64,000 nucleotides of DNA, from positions 1 through 64,000 of the forward strand of contig NZ_FRCT01000010.1 of assembly GCF_900143025.1 (NCBI RefSeq). The letters run 5' to 3'. A program made the position numbers and the translations under genes. Positions within the stretch are counted from its first letter, which is position 1. Each line of letters opens with the position of its first letter. A model generated the notes under the pieces. That model was given only the letters and a program-made list of their open reading frames with translations. It searched no databases and had not been told where the DNA came from. Origin of the DNA: Ruminococcus flavefaciens (lineage in GTDB: Bacteria > Bacillota > Clostridia > Oscillospirales > Ruminococcaceae). Positions 55,397 to 62,437 of this stretch are shown piece after piece.

Positions 55397-56080
55397 TCAC
55401 AGACGGCTGAAAAGGTCGCACAGAGCGCATATAAGCTCGGTATTGGTGGGCTTTTCCGTAAGCCTGTGTTCTGTCAGCCGTGCCGAAGCACCGCTTTTGA
55501 ATGCGTGGTCGGCGAGGTTGCGCATAGCTCTTTCCACAAGAGAAGCCTTGGTCGAGTAGGTCTGCGCTATCTCCTCATATATGCCGTTCATGCCGCCCCA
55601 TAGCCTTTCAGGAGAATCCAGCGCTATTTCGGCAGCCTTTGCAAGGTAGTAAAATCCGCTTAGCCTCCGCGGAAAGCCCAGCTCCTCTATAAGCAGCTCC
55701 AGCCGTGAAAGCAGGCTTTTGCCTTTGTCTGCATAAAGCATTACCGCGAAGCACAGGCTGCTTACGGGATAAGGCATAATGAAGCATTTTTCAGCACCGG
55801 CTCTGCGAAAGCAGTCGTGTACAGAAGCGGACGAGGTGTAAAGTCCTGCGAATACGGATATACCGCTTTCGGACAGTTGTCTTATTAGATCCAGCAGCTT
55901 TTCGTCAGGTCGGAAGGCAAATAATATGATACCGCATATTTTTCCTTCGGATATCCTGCTTTTTATGCTTGACAGAGAGCTTTTGCAGCACTCCGCCATG
56001 ATACCCATATTCATAAATCTGCGTGAGAGCAGCCTTCCGAGACCGGGCGAATTATCGCATATCAGCAAATGTCCGTTCAT
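55397..56080 (-). CDS. Spo0A-like protein with degenerate receiver domain
   Basis: A 227-residue protein. The C-terminal part (about 125-205) aligns with the Spo0A DNA-binding domain: LLIEELGFPRRLSGFYYLAK, then YEEIAQTYSTKASLVERAMR. The N-terminal part has a receiver-like layout, LLICDNSPGLG with one acidic residue, but the strand that should end in the phospho-Asp reads GIILFAFRP, so phosphorylation is unlikely. ATG 56080 overlaps the upstream stop (ATGA) and starts the conserved sequence; longer readings run through the preceding gene. Possibly a phosphorylation-independent transcription factor. It is not the canonical sporulation regulator. Confidence 0.72.
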   Translation of the reverse strand: MNGHLLICDNSPGLGRLLSRRFMNMGIMAECCKSSLSSIKSRISEGKICGIILFAFRPDEKLLDLIRQLSESGISVFAGLYTSSASVHDCFRRAGAEKCFIMPYPVSSLCFAVMLYADKGKSLLSRLELLIEELGFPRRLSGFYYLAKAAEIALDSPERLWGGMNGIYEEIAQTYSTKASLVERAMRNLADHAFKSGASARLTEHRLTEKPTNTELICALCDLFSRL

Positions 56081-56679
56081 TTCGTCTGCTGAGAAAGGGC
56101 GGTGATATTGCTTATAGCCCAATCGAAGGTATCTGTTGTGATTATACAGCCGCAGTACGGACATTCGGCAGTCTGATTGATATTGACCTGAGCGCCGCAG
56201 TGGGGACAGGTCTGAGCGGTTACTCCGGTTGATGAAGCAGTCATAACTCCTGTAGTACGTGTGAGAGTCCACTCATAGGTCATAAACTTTTCCTTGACTT
56301 CACTGCCGCTGATTATAGCGCCTGTAGCGTCGTCCCTGATGTAATTAACAAGCCTTGTTTGCAGGCGTGCTATGATGATATCGTTGCCGCTGTCCTGTCT
56401 CCAGCCCAAAAGTGTATTTCCGAGAATTGCGGGGCGGCGTATGATATTGGTCTGACCGGCCTTTTTGAGCTGGTCAAGCTGACGCTGCATCTGAGCATAG
56501 AAAGCATCTGTCATATACGGACGAAGCTCGGAGATATCCTTTTTCTGCCAGTCGCTGTCATAGCTGAAATCCTCATCGCCTGCAAAATTGCCGAAATCCA
56601 GAGCCTTCGCATTTATCGGCATCGTAAGCAGACAGAATGATGAAAGCAGCAGAAGAATAAATATTTTCAGCCTTTTCAT
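56077..56679 (-). CDS. Tim44-like zinc-ribbon protein, short paralogue
   Basis: A 200-residue exported protein: signal peptide (MKRLKIFILLLLSSFCLL), a Tim44-like/NTF2-type domain (SELRPYMTDAFYAQMQRQLD; LVNYIRDDATGAIISG; EKFMTYEWTLTRTTGV) and a zinc ribbon with CPHCG and CPYCG pairs. It is a shortened copy of the next gene upstream, lacking the Asp/Ser repeat, the second helix and the first part of the domain. ATG 56679 follows GGGGGA by six bases. Coupled to the Spo0A-like gene by ATGA. Confidence 0.78.
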   Translation of the reverse strand: MKRLKIFILLLLSSFCLLTMPINAKALDFGNFAGDEDFSYDSDWQKKDISELRPYMTDAFYAQMQRQLDQLKKAGQTNIIRRPAILGNTLLGWRQDSGNDIIIARLQTRLVNYIRDDATGAIISGSEVKEKFMTYEWTLTRTTGVMTASSTGVTAQTCPHCGAQVNINQTAECPYCGCIITTDTFDWAISNITALSQQTK

Positions 56680-56705
56680 ATTGTCCCCCGATGAATATAA
56701 AAGCT

Positions 56706-57620
56706 TTACTTCTTGGTGTGCTGTGAGATGCCCTTGATATTGCTTACAGCCCAGTCGAATGTATCTGTAGTAAGAACAGAGCCGCAGTATTCGCAGACTG
56801 TGTTCTGGTTGATGTCGATATGAGCACCGCAGTACGGACAAGTCTGTGAGGTCGTACCTGTAGACTTTGATGTCTTTACGCCTGTAGTGCGGACGAGAGT
56901 CCATTCGTAGGTCATAAACTTCTCATCGGTATTGCTGCCGCGGACGATAGCACCTGTGTTATCATCGGTTACATAATCAACGATACGTGTTTCGATACTG
57001 ATAACGATCACATCAAGGTTACCCTCCTGCTTCCAGCCGAGGATATCCGTATCAAGTACAGAAATGCGGTCGATGTGGTTGGTCTGGTTGTTCTGACGGT
57101 ACTTGTCGAGCTGTCTGTCCATCTGAGCGAACATTGCGCTTGTCATGTAAGGTCTGAGAGATTCTATATTCTTATTCTGCCATTCATTCTGGAAACGTAC
57201 ATAGAGATTTGATACCTTTTCGCGGAAATCAAATGTTGAGAAATCAGGATCAACATTGAGATATTCGTAAATGCTGCGGAGATCGCTCTTTGGCTTCAGA
57301 TTGTATGTATGGTGATGTTGTTTCTTGCTTATTCTGTCAATTCTAAAGGCTGTAAAAAGTACGATTGAAGCCGCAGCCAAACCAAAAGCTGTACCGCTGC
57401 CGCTTCCTGAGCCTGAATAATCGTCATCGTCGTCCCAGCTGCTGTCGCTGTCCCAATCGTTACTGTCGTAATCGCTGTCCCAGCTGTCACTGTCCCAGCC
57501 GCCGCTGTCGTAATCGGAGTCGCCTGCAAAATCACCGAAATCCGCACGAGACCTCAGCGGAATGATGATAAGACACAGAAGAATTGCAATTACGGGAACA
57601 AACTTGAAAAACTTTTTCAT
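56706..57620 (-). CDS. Tim44-like zinc-ribbon membrane protein
   Basis: A 304-residue exported protein: signal peptide (about 1-27), an Asp/Ser/Trp repeat region (about 33-75, reiterated WDSD), one membrane helix (about 78-95), a Tim44-like domain (about 110-255), and a C-terminal zinc ribbon with CPYCG and CEYCG pairs. Topology places the acidic repeat outside and the Tim44-like domain plus zinc ribbon inside if the signal peptide is cleaved. Function is unknown. First gene of a three-gene minus-strand operon, with GGTGAGGG before the ATG. Confidence 0.78.
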   Translation of the reverse strand: MKKFFKFVPVIAILLCLIIIPLRSRADFGDFAGDSDYDSGGWDSDSWDSDYDSNDWDSDSSWDDDDDYSGSGSGSGTAFGLAAASIVLFTAFRIDRISKKQHHHTYNLKPKSDLRSIYEYLNVDPDFSTFDFREKVSNLYVRFQNEWQNKNIESLRPYMTSAMFAQMDRQLDKYRQNNQTNHIDRISVLDTDILGWKQEGNLDVIVISIETRIVDYVTDDNTGAIVRGSNTDEKFMTYEWTLVRTTGVKTSKSTGTTSQTCPYCGAHIDINQNTVCEYCGSVLTTDTFDWAVSNIKGISQHTKK

Positions 57621-57653
57621 TGTTATACCCTCACCATATTATATAATAACAAT

Positions 57654-57682
57654 ATTATACCATATGATTTTCAATAAATCAA
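57654..57682 (-). promoter_or_regulatory. Promoter of the Tim44-like/Spo0A-like operon
   Basis: Minus-strand TTGATT (57682-57677), 17-base spacer, TATAAT (57659-57654), 33 bases before the ATG. Confidence 0.75.
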
Positions 57683-57699
57683 CAGACGAGGCGAAATTT

Positions 57700-58200
57700 T
57701 AGTAGTATTAGTGAATTGTAGGGAACGGCGTTATCAATTCGGAATTCGGAATTCCGAATTATTGTGTCTGCTGCGCAGACGGATTTGAATTTGTGTAGGG
57801 GCGCACAGTGTGTACCCGCAAGCCCTTAGCCTTTAGCCCTTAGGATATGGCTTCGCTAAATGACACAATTGTAGGGTACGGTGACTTCCTGTAGTACAGG
57901 GAGATGTCCGAAGGACAGAGGGTCGCGGCTCCTGTTGGGAGCCCTCGACGTCCCGCAAATTCTAAAAACGTGCAAATAATGCATTATCTATGTAGGGGCG
58001 GATATTATCCGCCTGCGAGCAACGATGCAAGTATAAATGACACATTGTATGGGCGGCGTTCCGCCGCCCGTCGGTAAGTGATGAGTGGTAGTGCGCACAG
58101 TGTGTGCCTGCAAGTAAATATAGAGCAGCGACATAGATACTGATAATCAGCAGCTTTCACAAAATAGGGACAGTGAAATTGGTCATTGTGATAAATTATC
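57700..58200. repeat. Repeat-rich intergenic region before the GH9 gene
   Basis: About 500 bases with no supported gene. In order: AATTCGGAATTCGGAATT inverted repeats (57737-57760); hairpin GTGTCTGCTGCGCAGAC (57763-57779); TGTAGGGGCGCACAGTGTG; AGCCCTTAGCCTTTAGCCC (57820-57838); ATGTCCGAAGGACA; GGGCTCC-type stem; TGTAGGGGCGGATATTATCCGCC (57992-58014); and GGGCGGCGTTCCGCCGCCCG (58051-58070). These are the same hairpin families seen at 14.9, 21.4 and 23.4 kb. Confidence 0.8.
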
Positions 58201-58243
58201 GTTGTTTTTGTCGTTATACAGCCATTTTTAGTGGCTTATGCCC

Positions 58244-58272
58244 TTGACAATTCTGCGATTATATGGCATAAT
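58244..58272 (+). promoter_or_regulatory. Promoter of the GH9 cellulase gene
   Basis: TTGACA (58244-58249), 17-base spacer, CATAAT (58267-58272), 80 bases before the ATG. Confidence 0.75.
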
Positions 58273-58352
58273 CTAAGTTGTATAGCTATGTATACTCGTG
58301 AGGAAGCTGCGTATTTATACGCGGCAATAAAAAATGAGAGGAGAGTTTTACT

Positions 58353-60797
58353 ATGCTTAAAAAAATCACAAGCGGATTTCTTTCTGCTATAGTTCTTGGC
58401 ACGTCCGTATTGTCGTCAGTACCTTCGGCTGTTATCAATACTGCAACTGCTGCTGACGGAAAGTACAATTACGTTGACGCACTTGACAAATCGCTGTACT
58501 TCTATGAGGTCCAGCAGGCAGGTCCGCTCCCCGAATGGAACAGAGTTGAGTGGAGAGCCGATTCTACTATGGAGGACCCTGTACTGGGCGGCTGGTACGA
58601 TGCAGGTGACCACGTAAAATTCAATCTGCCTATGGCTTATTCGGCTTCTATGCTTGCATGGGGACTTTATCAGTATCCCGACGGAGTTGAAAAGGCAGGT
58701 CTTAAACAAACATACGTTAATAACCTTGAATTTGTCCTTGATTATCTTGCTGAATGTGACAAGGGCAAAGAGGTAATATATCAGGTAGGTATCGGTAAGG
58801 ACGACCATACATGGTGGGGTCCTGTTGAGCTTCTTGAATATGGTATGGCAGATAACTCACATAAGCTTGAGGACTGCCGTGCTGCTCTGAAATCATCAAA
58901 GGGCTGTACAGCTGTATTCGGCGAAATGGCAGCAGCTCTCGCAGCAGGTGCAGCAGCACTTGACGGTGATATAGACGCTTCAAAGAAGGCTGATTATATC
59001 AAGCACGCTGAGAATATCTACAATATCGCAAAGGAATCTCCAAGCGATGCAGTTTACAACGACAGCGATGCACAGGGCTTCTACCGCTCGGAGCATTGCT
59101 ACGACCAGCTTTTCTACGCTGCAAACTGGCTCTATATCGCAACAGGCGACCAGTCATACCTCGATGAAGCTAAGGGCTATATCTCAAAGCTCCCACAGAT
59201 GCTCGGTGAGGGCGGTACTGCATACGGCTGGGCACACTGCTGGGACGATAATACACAGGGCGGTATGCTGCTCTATGCTATAAACACAAACGATTCAACT
59301 GCTATCGCACACGTTAAGAAGCACTGCGACCGTTGGGTAAACGGTGAAGAAGCAAAGAAGATAAGCGGCGGACTCCGCTGGCTCAGCAACTGGGGCAGCC
59401 TGAGATATGCAAATGCTTCTGCTTTCCTTGCAACTGTTGCAGCTGATACAGTTCTCAAGTCTGAGGCTGATAAGTATAATGACTTTGCCGAGACTCAGGT
59501 AAACTACGCTCTCGGTGATAACCCGCTGAAGCAGAGCTTTGTTGTAGGCTTCGGCGACAAGTATCCTCAGAACCCGCATCACCGTACATCACACGGTTCA
59601 TGGAAGAACGACCTGAAGATACCTTCACACGCTCGTCATATCCTTTACGGTGCTCTCGTAGGCGGTCCTAATGAGGACGGTTCTTATAACGATGACCGTC
59701 AGGACTTCATCAACAATGAGGTCGCTACAGACTATAACGCAGGATTTACTGCTATGCTCTGTAAAATGATAGACAAGTACGGCGGTTCTAAGGATCCGAG
59801 CTTCCCTGCAAAGGAAGTACACGACAGCCCTGAGTTCTACGTTGAAGTTCTCTCAAAGGGCGGAGATGCAAGCGGACAGACTATAAGCTTCAAGGTAACA
59901 AACCACTCTGCATGGCCTGCAAGAGTACAGGACAATATCTCATTCAGATACTTCATGGACCTCAGCGAGGTAAAGGCTCAGGGCAAGAATCCTGAGGATC
60001 TGGTTATCCGCTGCGACCGTGACCAGTCTGAAATGTACGCAGGCAAGGGCTATAAGTCAGCTGAAATATCAAAGCCTATCCAGTACAGCGGCGATATCTA
60101 CTATATCGAAGTTAAACTCCCTGACGGAAGAGTTGTTCTTCCTATCTCAGAGGGACAGCAGCAGTGCGAGATACTCCTTGCACTTGTAATGCCTGATTAC
60201 GGCAGCGGCTGGGACGCTTCAAATGACTTCTCAAACAAGGGTCTGGGCAAGACTGCAAAGGGTGCTGACGGCTCAACTATCGGAGTTATGACTCCTTATG
60301 TTCCTGTTTATGTAAACGGCAAGCTTTACTACGGTGAAGAGCCTGACGGCACAAAGGCTGACGGTCTCGGCGGTACAGGCAGCGATACTCCAAAGGTAAC
60401 TACATCAACTACTACAAAGCCAAAGGAGACAACTACCACCACAACTACTACATCTAAAACTACTACAAGCACAACATCAACTACTACAAAGCCTGTTGAG
60501 ATAACAACAACTACAGATAATCAAGGCGGCACAAATACGACGGAGGTAACAAAATACGGTGATGCTAATTGTGACAGTGAAGTTGATATGTCTGATATAG
60601 TTCTTATCATGCAGTCACTGGCAAATCCTAACAAGTACGGACTTAATGGTACAGATAAGAACCATATCACAGAGCAGGGATACGCTAATGCAGATGCTGA
60701 TAAGGCAGGTGCAGGCGTAACAACAAACGATGCGGTTGCAATACAGAAGTATCTTCTTAATTATTATCCATCACTTCCCGTATGGCCTGCACCATGA
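58353..60797 (+). CDS. Cellulosomal GH9-CBM3c endoglucanase with dockerin
   Basis: An 814-residue secreted cellulase. Signal peptide about 1-34. The GH9 catalytic domain (about 38-480) has the catalytic-Asp motif WYDAGDHVKF (D83, D86), the substrate-binding HHRTSHGSW and the acid residue region FINNEVATDYNAGF. A CBM3c module follows (about 493-665, QTISFKVTNHSAWPARVQDN), the pairing typical of processive endoglucanases. A Thr-rich linker (about 675-725) leads to a dockerin: YGDANCDSEVDMSDIVLIMQ is the first calcium segment; the second (NADADKAGAGVTTNDAVAIQ) has the Ruminococcus-type insertion. It would attach to a cohesin scaffold. AGGAGAG precedes the ATG; monocistronic. Confidence 0.95.
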   Translation: MLKKITSGFLSAIVLGTSVLSSVPSAVINTATAADGKYNYVDALDKSLYFYEVQQAGPLPEWNRVEWRADSTMEDPVLGGWYDAGDHVKFNLPMAYSASMLAWGLYQYPDGVEKAGLKQTYVNNLEFVLDYLAECDKGKEVIYQVGIGKDDHTWWGPVELLEYGMADNSHKLEDCRAALKSSKGCTAVFGEMAAALAAGAAALDGDIDASKKADYIKHAENIYNIAKESPSDAVYNDSDAQGFYRSEHCYDQLFYAANWLYIATGDQSYLDEAKGYISKLPQMLGEGGTAYGWAHCWDDNTQGGMLLYAINTNDSTAIAHVKKHCDRWVNGEEAKKISGGLRWLSNWGSLRYANASAFLATVAADTVLKSEADKYNDFAETQVNYALGDNPLKQSFVVGFGDKYPQNPHHRTSHGSWKNDLKIPSHARHILYGALVGGPNEDGSYNDDRQDFINNEVATDYNAGFTAMLCKMIDKYGGSKDPSFPAKEVHDSPEFYVEVLSKGGDASGQTISFKVTNHSAWPARVQDNISFRYFMDLSEVKAQGKNPEDLVIRCDRDQSEMYAGKGYKSAEISKPIQYSGDIYYIEVKLPDGRVVLPISEGQQQCEILLALVMPDYGSGWDASNDFSNKGLGKTAKGADGSTIGVMTPYVPVYVNGKLYYGEEPDGTKADGLGGTGSDTPKVTTSTTTKPKETTTTTTTTSKTTTSTTSTTTKPVEITTTTDNQGGTNTTEVTKYGDANCDSEVDMSDIVLIMQSLANPNKYGLNGTDKNHITEQGYANADADKAGAGVTTNDAVAIQKYLLNYYPSLPVWPAP

Positions 60798-60814
60798 ATT
60801 GAATAGCAAATTTG

Positions 60815-60844
60815 AAAGCTCCCCGATAATTCGGGGAGCTTTTT
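60815..60844 (+). terminator. Terminator of the GH9 gene
   Basis: Stem AAAGCTCCCCGA with TCGGGGAGCTTT, 17 bases after the stop, ending in four T. Confidence 0.88.
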
Positions 60845-60901
60845 AGTTTATCCAAAGAGACAGATTTAAAGGTGCGGACAAAGGAGAGCCTCTTGTCGGA
60901 A

Positions 60902-60936
60902 CATTTTGATCCGTCCGCGCAAGCGGACACCACAAT
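60902..60936 (-). repeat. GTCCGC hairpin repeat, inverted copy
   Basis: Reading leftward, ATTGTGGTGTCCGCTTGC and its continuation GCGGACGGATCAAAATG match 23460-23494 at all but three of 35 positions. The core GTCCGCTTGCGCGGAC is a hairpin. Followed by ATTATGCATTATGAATTAAGCATTATGCATT (split repeat words). Confidence 0.8.
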
Positions 60937-60966
60937 TATGCATTATGAATTAAGCATTATGCATTA

Positions 60967-60997
60967 AAAATCTCCGAAGCATTTGCTTCGGAGATTT
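60967..60997. terminator. Bidirectional terminator before the PspA operon end
   Basis: Stem AAATCTCCGAAGC/GCTTCGGAGATTT with an ATTT loop; A-run on the left and TTTGAATTTTTT on the right. It serves the minus-strand pspA operon and probably both directions. Confidence 0.8.
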
Positions 60998-61005
60998 GAA
61001 TTTTT

Positions 61006-61179
61006 TCAGATACCGCAATCCTCGTATTCCTTCCACTTCTCATAGTAGAGCTTGTTGCTCCAGCTGCGGAAGAGGATATATGCTACGGAACAAATTGCAA
61101 GGAATATTGCACACAGTGTAGGCAGTGAATCCTTGAACATCTTTTTTGCGGAATATACATTTTCTTTTTTGCGGCTCAT
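61006..61179 (-). CDS. 57-aa single-helix membrane protein
   Basis: A small protein beginning MSRKKENVYSAKKMF, with one hydrophobic helix (about 19-37, TLCAIFLAICSVAYILF) and a charged tail rich in Tyr, Trp, Glu and Lys. AAGGA lies nine bases before the ATG. It starts 27 bases after the pspA stop and ends just before a terminator, so it is the last gene of that operon. Not a recognised family. By position it may act with PspA at the membrane. Confidence 0.65.
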   Translation of the reverse strand: MSRKKENVYSAKKMFKDSLPTLCAIFLAICSVAYILFRSWSNKLYYEKWKEYEDCGI

Positions 61180-61206
61180 ATTATGATATCCTTTGCTGTT
61201 ATTTTA

Positions 61207-61908
61207 TCAATTATTTGAAGCTGTACCGCCGTTCATCTCAGCCATGAGTCTCTGGAGCTCAGCATCTACCTTAGCATCTGATTCCAGATTTTTGAAGGTG
61301 TCTCTAAGCTCGTCGCCTGAACCGCCGCCGAGTGCGTCGCCTGCGATCTCTGTGAATGCAGCAGCCTCAGCTTCCTTGCGCATTACCTTGTCCTCCATTC
61401 TCTGGAACTTCTCAAATGAGGAGTTAGGATCAAAGGTACCTGCTGCCTTTGCAAGGCTCTTCTGAGTATCAGCCATCTGTGAACGTGCGATAAGCATAGC
61501 CTGACGGCTCTTTGCCTCTTCAAGCTTTGCCTTGAGTACCTCTACCTGATCGCCGATAGCGTCTGTCTGTGCAGAGATAGACTCATACATTTCCTTATAG
61601 TTAGCAACGTCCTCGTCAGCCTTTACCTTTCTTGCGAGAGCCTGCTTAGCAAGGTCCTGATCGCCCTTTGAGAGTGCAGCCTTAGCCTTTAACTCCCAGT
61701 CAGCCGATATCTTCTGAGCATCAAGGTACTTCTTCTCAGCAAGGCGCTCGCTTGCCTTTGCCTTGCCGTAGTTCTGAGTAGCCTTTGTAAGCTCTGTCTG
61801 CATATCAATGATGATCTGCTTGACCATCTTCTCAGGATCTTCTGCTCTGTCGATAAGATCGTTTACGTTAGCCTTGAGAAGGTCGCTTAATCTTCTGAAT
61901 ACACCCAT
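61207..61908 (-). CDS. pspA: PspA/IM30-family membrane-stress protein
   Basis: A 233-residue coiled-coil protein that would bind and stabilise damaged membranes (ESCRT-III-like family). The start MGVFRRLSDLLKANVNDLID and DPEKMVKQIIIDMQTELTKA are diagnostic, followed by Ala/Lys/Glu-rich helices to residue about 220. It has its own promoter (62000-61972) with a hairpin-containing leader and an AGGAGG site. The 57-residue membrane protein follows. Confidence 0.92.
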   Translation of the reverse strand: MGVFRRLSDLLKANVNDLIDRAEDPEKMVKQIIIDMQTELTKATQNYGKAKASERLAEKKYLDAQKISADWELKAKAALSKGDQDLAKQALARKVKADEDVANYKEMYESISAQTDAIGDQVEVLKAKLEEAKSRQAMLIARSQMADTQKSLAKAAGTFDPNSSFEKFQRMEDKVMRKEAEAAAFTEIAGDALGGGSGDELRDTFKNLESDAKVDAELQRLMAEMNGGTASNN

Positions 61909-61971
61909 TTTTATAATCCTCCTGTTTCATGTAACAATGTGTTTTAGGCACACCCCTTGTGCCACAAGATA

Positions 61972-62000
61972 ATTATATGTTATAATTTTGTGGTTGTCAA
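61972..62000 (-). promoter_or_regulatory. Promoter of the pspA operon
   Basis: Minus-strand TTGACA (62000-61995), 17-base spacer, TATAAT (61977-61972). A GGCACA/TGTGCC hairpin (61960-61945) lies in the leader. Confidence 0.85.
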
Positions 62001-62067
62001 GAAAAAACTGTGCGATTTCATCTGATTTTCATTTATCAGACCTGTGTGTGAACGCATTATTACAAAA

Positions 62068-62337
62068 TTATTCCCCGTTTTTTTCCAGTTCATTAATATA
62101 TTGCCCGAGTTTTTCAAAGTCGGTATTTGGTGAACTGAGACACTCGTCCGTGTCGATGCCGAGGAGTTTTTCACGGAGATCCAGCATTTTTTTCCTTCGT
62201 TCAAAGGCTTCGGCAGTCATGACTATCATATCCTGACATTTATCGTTTATGAGCTTCATGGGTTCAGATGTGATAGAACACAGCTTCACAAAAAGCTCAT
62301 AGTTATCGCTAAAGTCATCACTTTTGATCGAAATCAT
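62068..62337 (-). CDS. Orphan Phd/YefM-like antitoxin-type protein
   Basis: An 89-residue acidic protein. The segment EPMKLINDKCQDMIVMTAEA resembles the Phd/YefM core (target-site DNA-binding fold, xPIxITxNGxxxxVxMSxEA), and FERRKKMLDLREKLLG continues as its helix. No toxin gene is next to it on either side. It may be a degenerate antitoxin or a stand-alone regulator. AAGGAGAG is eight bases before the ATG, and a good promoter lies upstream. Confidence 0.55.
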   Translation of the reverse strand: MISIKSDDFSDNYELFVKLCSITSEPMKLINDKCQDMIVMTAEAFERRKKMLDLREKLLGIDTDECLSSPNTDFEKLGQYINELEKNGE

Positions 62338-62382
62338 GGAAAGTCTCTCCTTTCAAGGCGAAAAAATGATCCCCTGCTTACT

Positions 62383-62411
62383 ATTTTACATTAAAAATAT
62401 CGAGTTGTCAA
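62383..62411 (-). promoter_or_regulatory. Promoter of the Phd-like gene
   Basis: Minus-strand TTGACA (62411-62406), 17-base spacer, TAAAAT (62388-62383). Confidence 0.7.
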
Positions 62412-62437
62412 CATATTTTTGTAAAAATTGATGACTT

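Noticed and set aside
56081..56272. N-terminal extension of the Spo0A-like gene
   Set aside because: The extra 64 residues are the zinc-ribbon gene read in another frame; the ATGA overlap at 56080 gives the natural start.
56680..56904. N-terminal extension of the short Tim44-like protein
   Set aside because: It reads through the end of the upstream gene in another frame; the signal peptide begins at 56679.
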